Positions 62,635 through 64,000 of a DNA stretch of 64,000 nucleotides are shown here, in pieces (the first letter of the stretch is position 1; each line of letters starts with the position of its first letter). The translations under genes and the position numbers were made by a program. The DNA is from Bacteroidia bacterium (lineage in GTDB: Bacteria > Bacteroidota > Bacteroidia > B-17B0 > Aurantibacillaceae): the NCBI GenBank assembly GCA_025455485.1, contig JALOMJ010000003.1, positions 1-64,000 of the forward strand. Reading direction: 5' to 3'. The notes below the pieces were generated by a model, which did no database searches, was not told where the DNA came from, and saw only the letters and a program-made list of their open reading frames with translations.

Positions 62635-64000
62635 TTATTCGTTTTTAGGATTTTCGGTTTGCGGTTCAACCGGTTTTTCCGGTTCGGTTTTATTAAAAAT
62701 GTTTTTATCGCTTTCGTTCTCCTTAAATTGAACCTTCATTTCTCCGCCTTCGATTTGGTTTTCTTTTAACTTTCTTTCGTTGTCTTTAAAGTTTATTTGT
62801 TCTAACAAAGTATTGGCTTCGCTTAAAGTAGGCTCTTTAGGCTTGTTTTCAATAAGGGTTTGCAATAGTACCTGGGCGTCGGCAGTTTCCTCATTCGCTA
62901 AGTAGGCTTTGGCCATCAACAACATGCCGGCATTATTCCAATCATCGGTACTGTATTCGTATGAAATCAATTTGGTAATTGTTTTTTCTACTTCCGCATA
63001 ATTCTGTTTTTGGTAATAAATTAATGCCATGTGATAATAGGCCTCAGCCCCGGTGGCATTTTTAGCGGATTTAACAATGGCCTTAAATTCTATCAGCGCA
63101 TCGTCCAGGCGATTCAATTCATACAGGGATTTAGCTTTGATGTAACGGGCTTCACTGCTTTGTTGCGGACTGATTTTTTCGGTGTTCAGCACCTTATTGG
63201 CTTCAGTGTAAGCGGTGTCGTATTTGTTGAGGGCGAATGCACAACGCATGGCACCAAACTTGCCTGCACTTTTGTTTGCGGGCGTTTCAGCCACATCCTG
63301 TAAACGCAAAAACAGGGGCAGGGCCTCTGTGTATTTTTTATCTTTATTCAACAGAAAACAGGCTTTTGCAAGGGCCTGTTCGGTAAACACACTTCGGGCC
63401 CTGGTTGTAACGAACAAATAAGCAGCCAATGCTTCCGGCAGCATGTTTTTAGAATAGGCACATTCGGCATAATTAAAGTGGGCCTCGGTAGCGTATTTTC
63501 CGTTCGGAAATTTGTCCATGTAGGTTTGCCATTTGAGTATGGCGATGTCGCAATTTTTTTGATCGTAGTAAGCTTCATAAGCAGTTTGGTAGGCGGCTTT
63601 TTCGATTTGATTTTCTGACAGAGGAGAACCAATGTCAACAAAATATTTTTCCATAGCCTCTACATTGCCTCTTGCCTGCAAAATCTTTTTTATTATGTCT
63701 AATACATCGCGGGCTTCTTCACTTTTGGTATCGGCTTTCACAAAAAGATCGTAGTATTCAAATGCTTTATCATCCTGTTTACGGCCGTAATAAATGTTCC
63801 CCAGTTGCGCGTAACAGTGATTTGCGAAACTTGAATTCGGGTGGTTTTTAAGAATTCTTTCGTAATAGAGGATAGCATCTTCTTCCTGGTTGAGGTTCCG
63901 GTAATAGGTGTCGGCAATTTGATTCAGTGCAGCACTGAGGTAGTTAGAGTTTGGATGATTTTTTTCCAGACGTTTTAACCCGGCAATTTTTTCATTGTAC
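62635..64000 (-). CDS. TPR-repeat protein, C-terminal part
   Basis: The track starts at 63741 (GTG), but the same frame is open to the right edge and reads further TPR units ('LKRLEKNHPNSNYLSAALNQIADTYYR', 'YYERILKNHPNSSFANHCYAQLGNIYY'), so the true start is outside the window. Visible TPRs cover most of the sequence, followed by a charged tail rich in Glu, Asn and Lys ('EPEKPVEPQTENPKNE'). It is probably a periplasmic or outer-membrane partner of the downstream beta-barrel. Confidence 0.85.
   Translation of the reverse strand, partial: YNEKIAGLKRLEKNHPNSNYLSAALNQIADTYYRNLNQEEDAILYYERILKNHPNSSFANHCYAQLGNIYYGRKQDDKAFEYYDLFVKADTKSEEARDVLDIIKKILQARGNVEAMEKYFVDIGSPLSENQIEKAAYQTAYEAYYDQKNCDIAILKWQTYMDKFPNGKYATEAHFNYAECAYSKNMLPEALAAYLFVTTRARSVFTEQALAKACFLLNKDKKYTEALPLFLRLQDVAETPANKSAGKFGAMRCAFALNKYDTAYTEANKVLNTEKISPQQSSEARYIKAKSLYELNRLDDALIEFKAIVKSAKNATGAEAYYHMALIYYQKQNYAEVEKTITKLISYEYSTDDWNNAGMLLMAKAYLANEETADAQVLLQTLIENKPKEPTLSEANTLLEQINFKDNERKLKENQIEGGEMKVQFKENESDKNIFNKTEPEKPVEPQTENPKNE

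Overview
The window looks like a chromosomal segment of a Bacteroidota bacterium, most likely Flavobacteriales or a related aerobic lineage. The support is mixed. There are type IX secretion (T9SS) cargo proteins with C-terminal 'YPNP' sorting domains, and an ExbB-ExbD-ExbD-TonB-PstS-TPR operon of the kind common in this phylum. LptD, BamA and paired OmpH proteins indicate a Gram-negative envelope. MqnC indicates futalosine-route menaquinone synthesis. There is a flavobacterial-type carotenoid cluster, and many exact matches to the Bacteroidota -7 promoter element TAnnTTTG. Base composition is moderate and no tRNA, rRNA, CRISPR array, phage or intact insertion sequence was seen.

Layout. 1-8.0 kb: the end of cysQ, then a leftward series (mqnC, M43 protease, purT, small secreted protein; upstream of these a T9SS adhesin-like protein and an MmcQ protein). 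8.1-14.2 kb: rightward TonB energisation operon with a PstS-like lipoprotein and a TPR protein. 14.2-18.3 kb: lptD and a divergent cell-wall amidase. 18.3-26.2 kb: leftward nadA, MORN-like protein, six-PAS histidine kinase, LytTR response regulator and radA. 26.2-26.6 kb: AT-rich divergent gap. 26.6-30.0 kb: rpiB, mnmG and a methyltransferase, with two identical parS-like sites. 30.0-31.1 kb: gene-poor. 31.1-45.7 kb: long rightward run (gamma carbonic anhydrase-like protein, M42 peptidase, GH3 ligase, LysE exporter, DUF493, aldose epimerase, tig, uppS, bamA, two ompH/skp-like genes, a CarH-like B12 photoreceptor-type repressor, cysS, glutaminyl cyclase). 45.8-52.6 kb: divergent carotenoid cluster (crtD-cruF-crtZ-crtY leftward; crtI-crtB-secreted protein rightward). 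52.6-64 kb: small receiver protein, membrane and hypothetical proteins, polA, FISUMP lipoprotein, half-size aldehyde dehydrogenase, plugless beta-barrel and a partial TPR protein.

How the genes fit together. The carotenoid set (CrtB, CrtI, CrtY, CruF, CrtD, CrtZ) is what is needed for a monocyclic, 1'-hydroxylated, 3',4'-desaturated, ring-hydroxylated carotenoid, i.e. saproxanthin. A CarH-type MerR protein with intact B12 and light-sensing motifs lies 2.6 kb from the cluster and may control it. bamA, ompH/skp, lptD and the TonB operon together build and energise the outer membrane into which the T9SS cargo and beta-barrels go.

The most notable non-gene signals are the two parS-like sites beside mnmG, which together with a strand switch at about 26.4 kb suggest an origin-proximal region. 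Two genes, crtD and bamA, appear to need non-canonical start codons (ATT and CTG) to keep their essential N-termini. I did not find a clearly new defence or mobile system; the window is mostly housekeeping and pigment genes.
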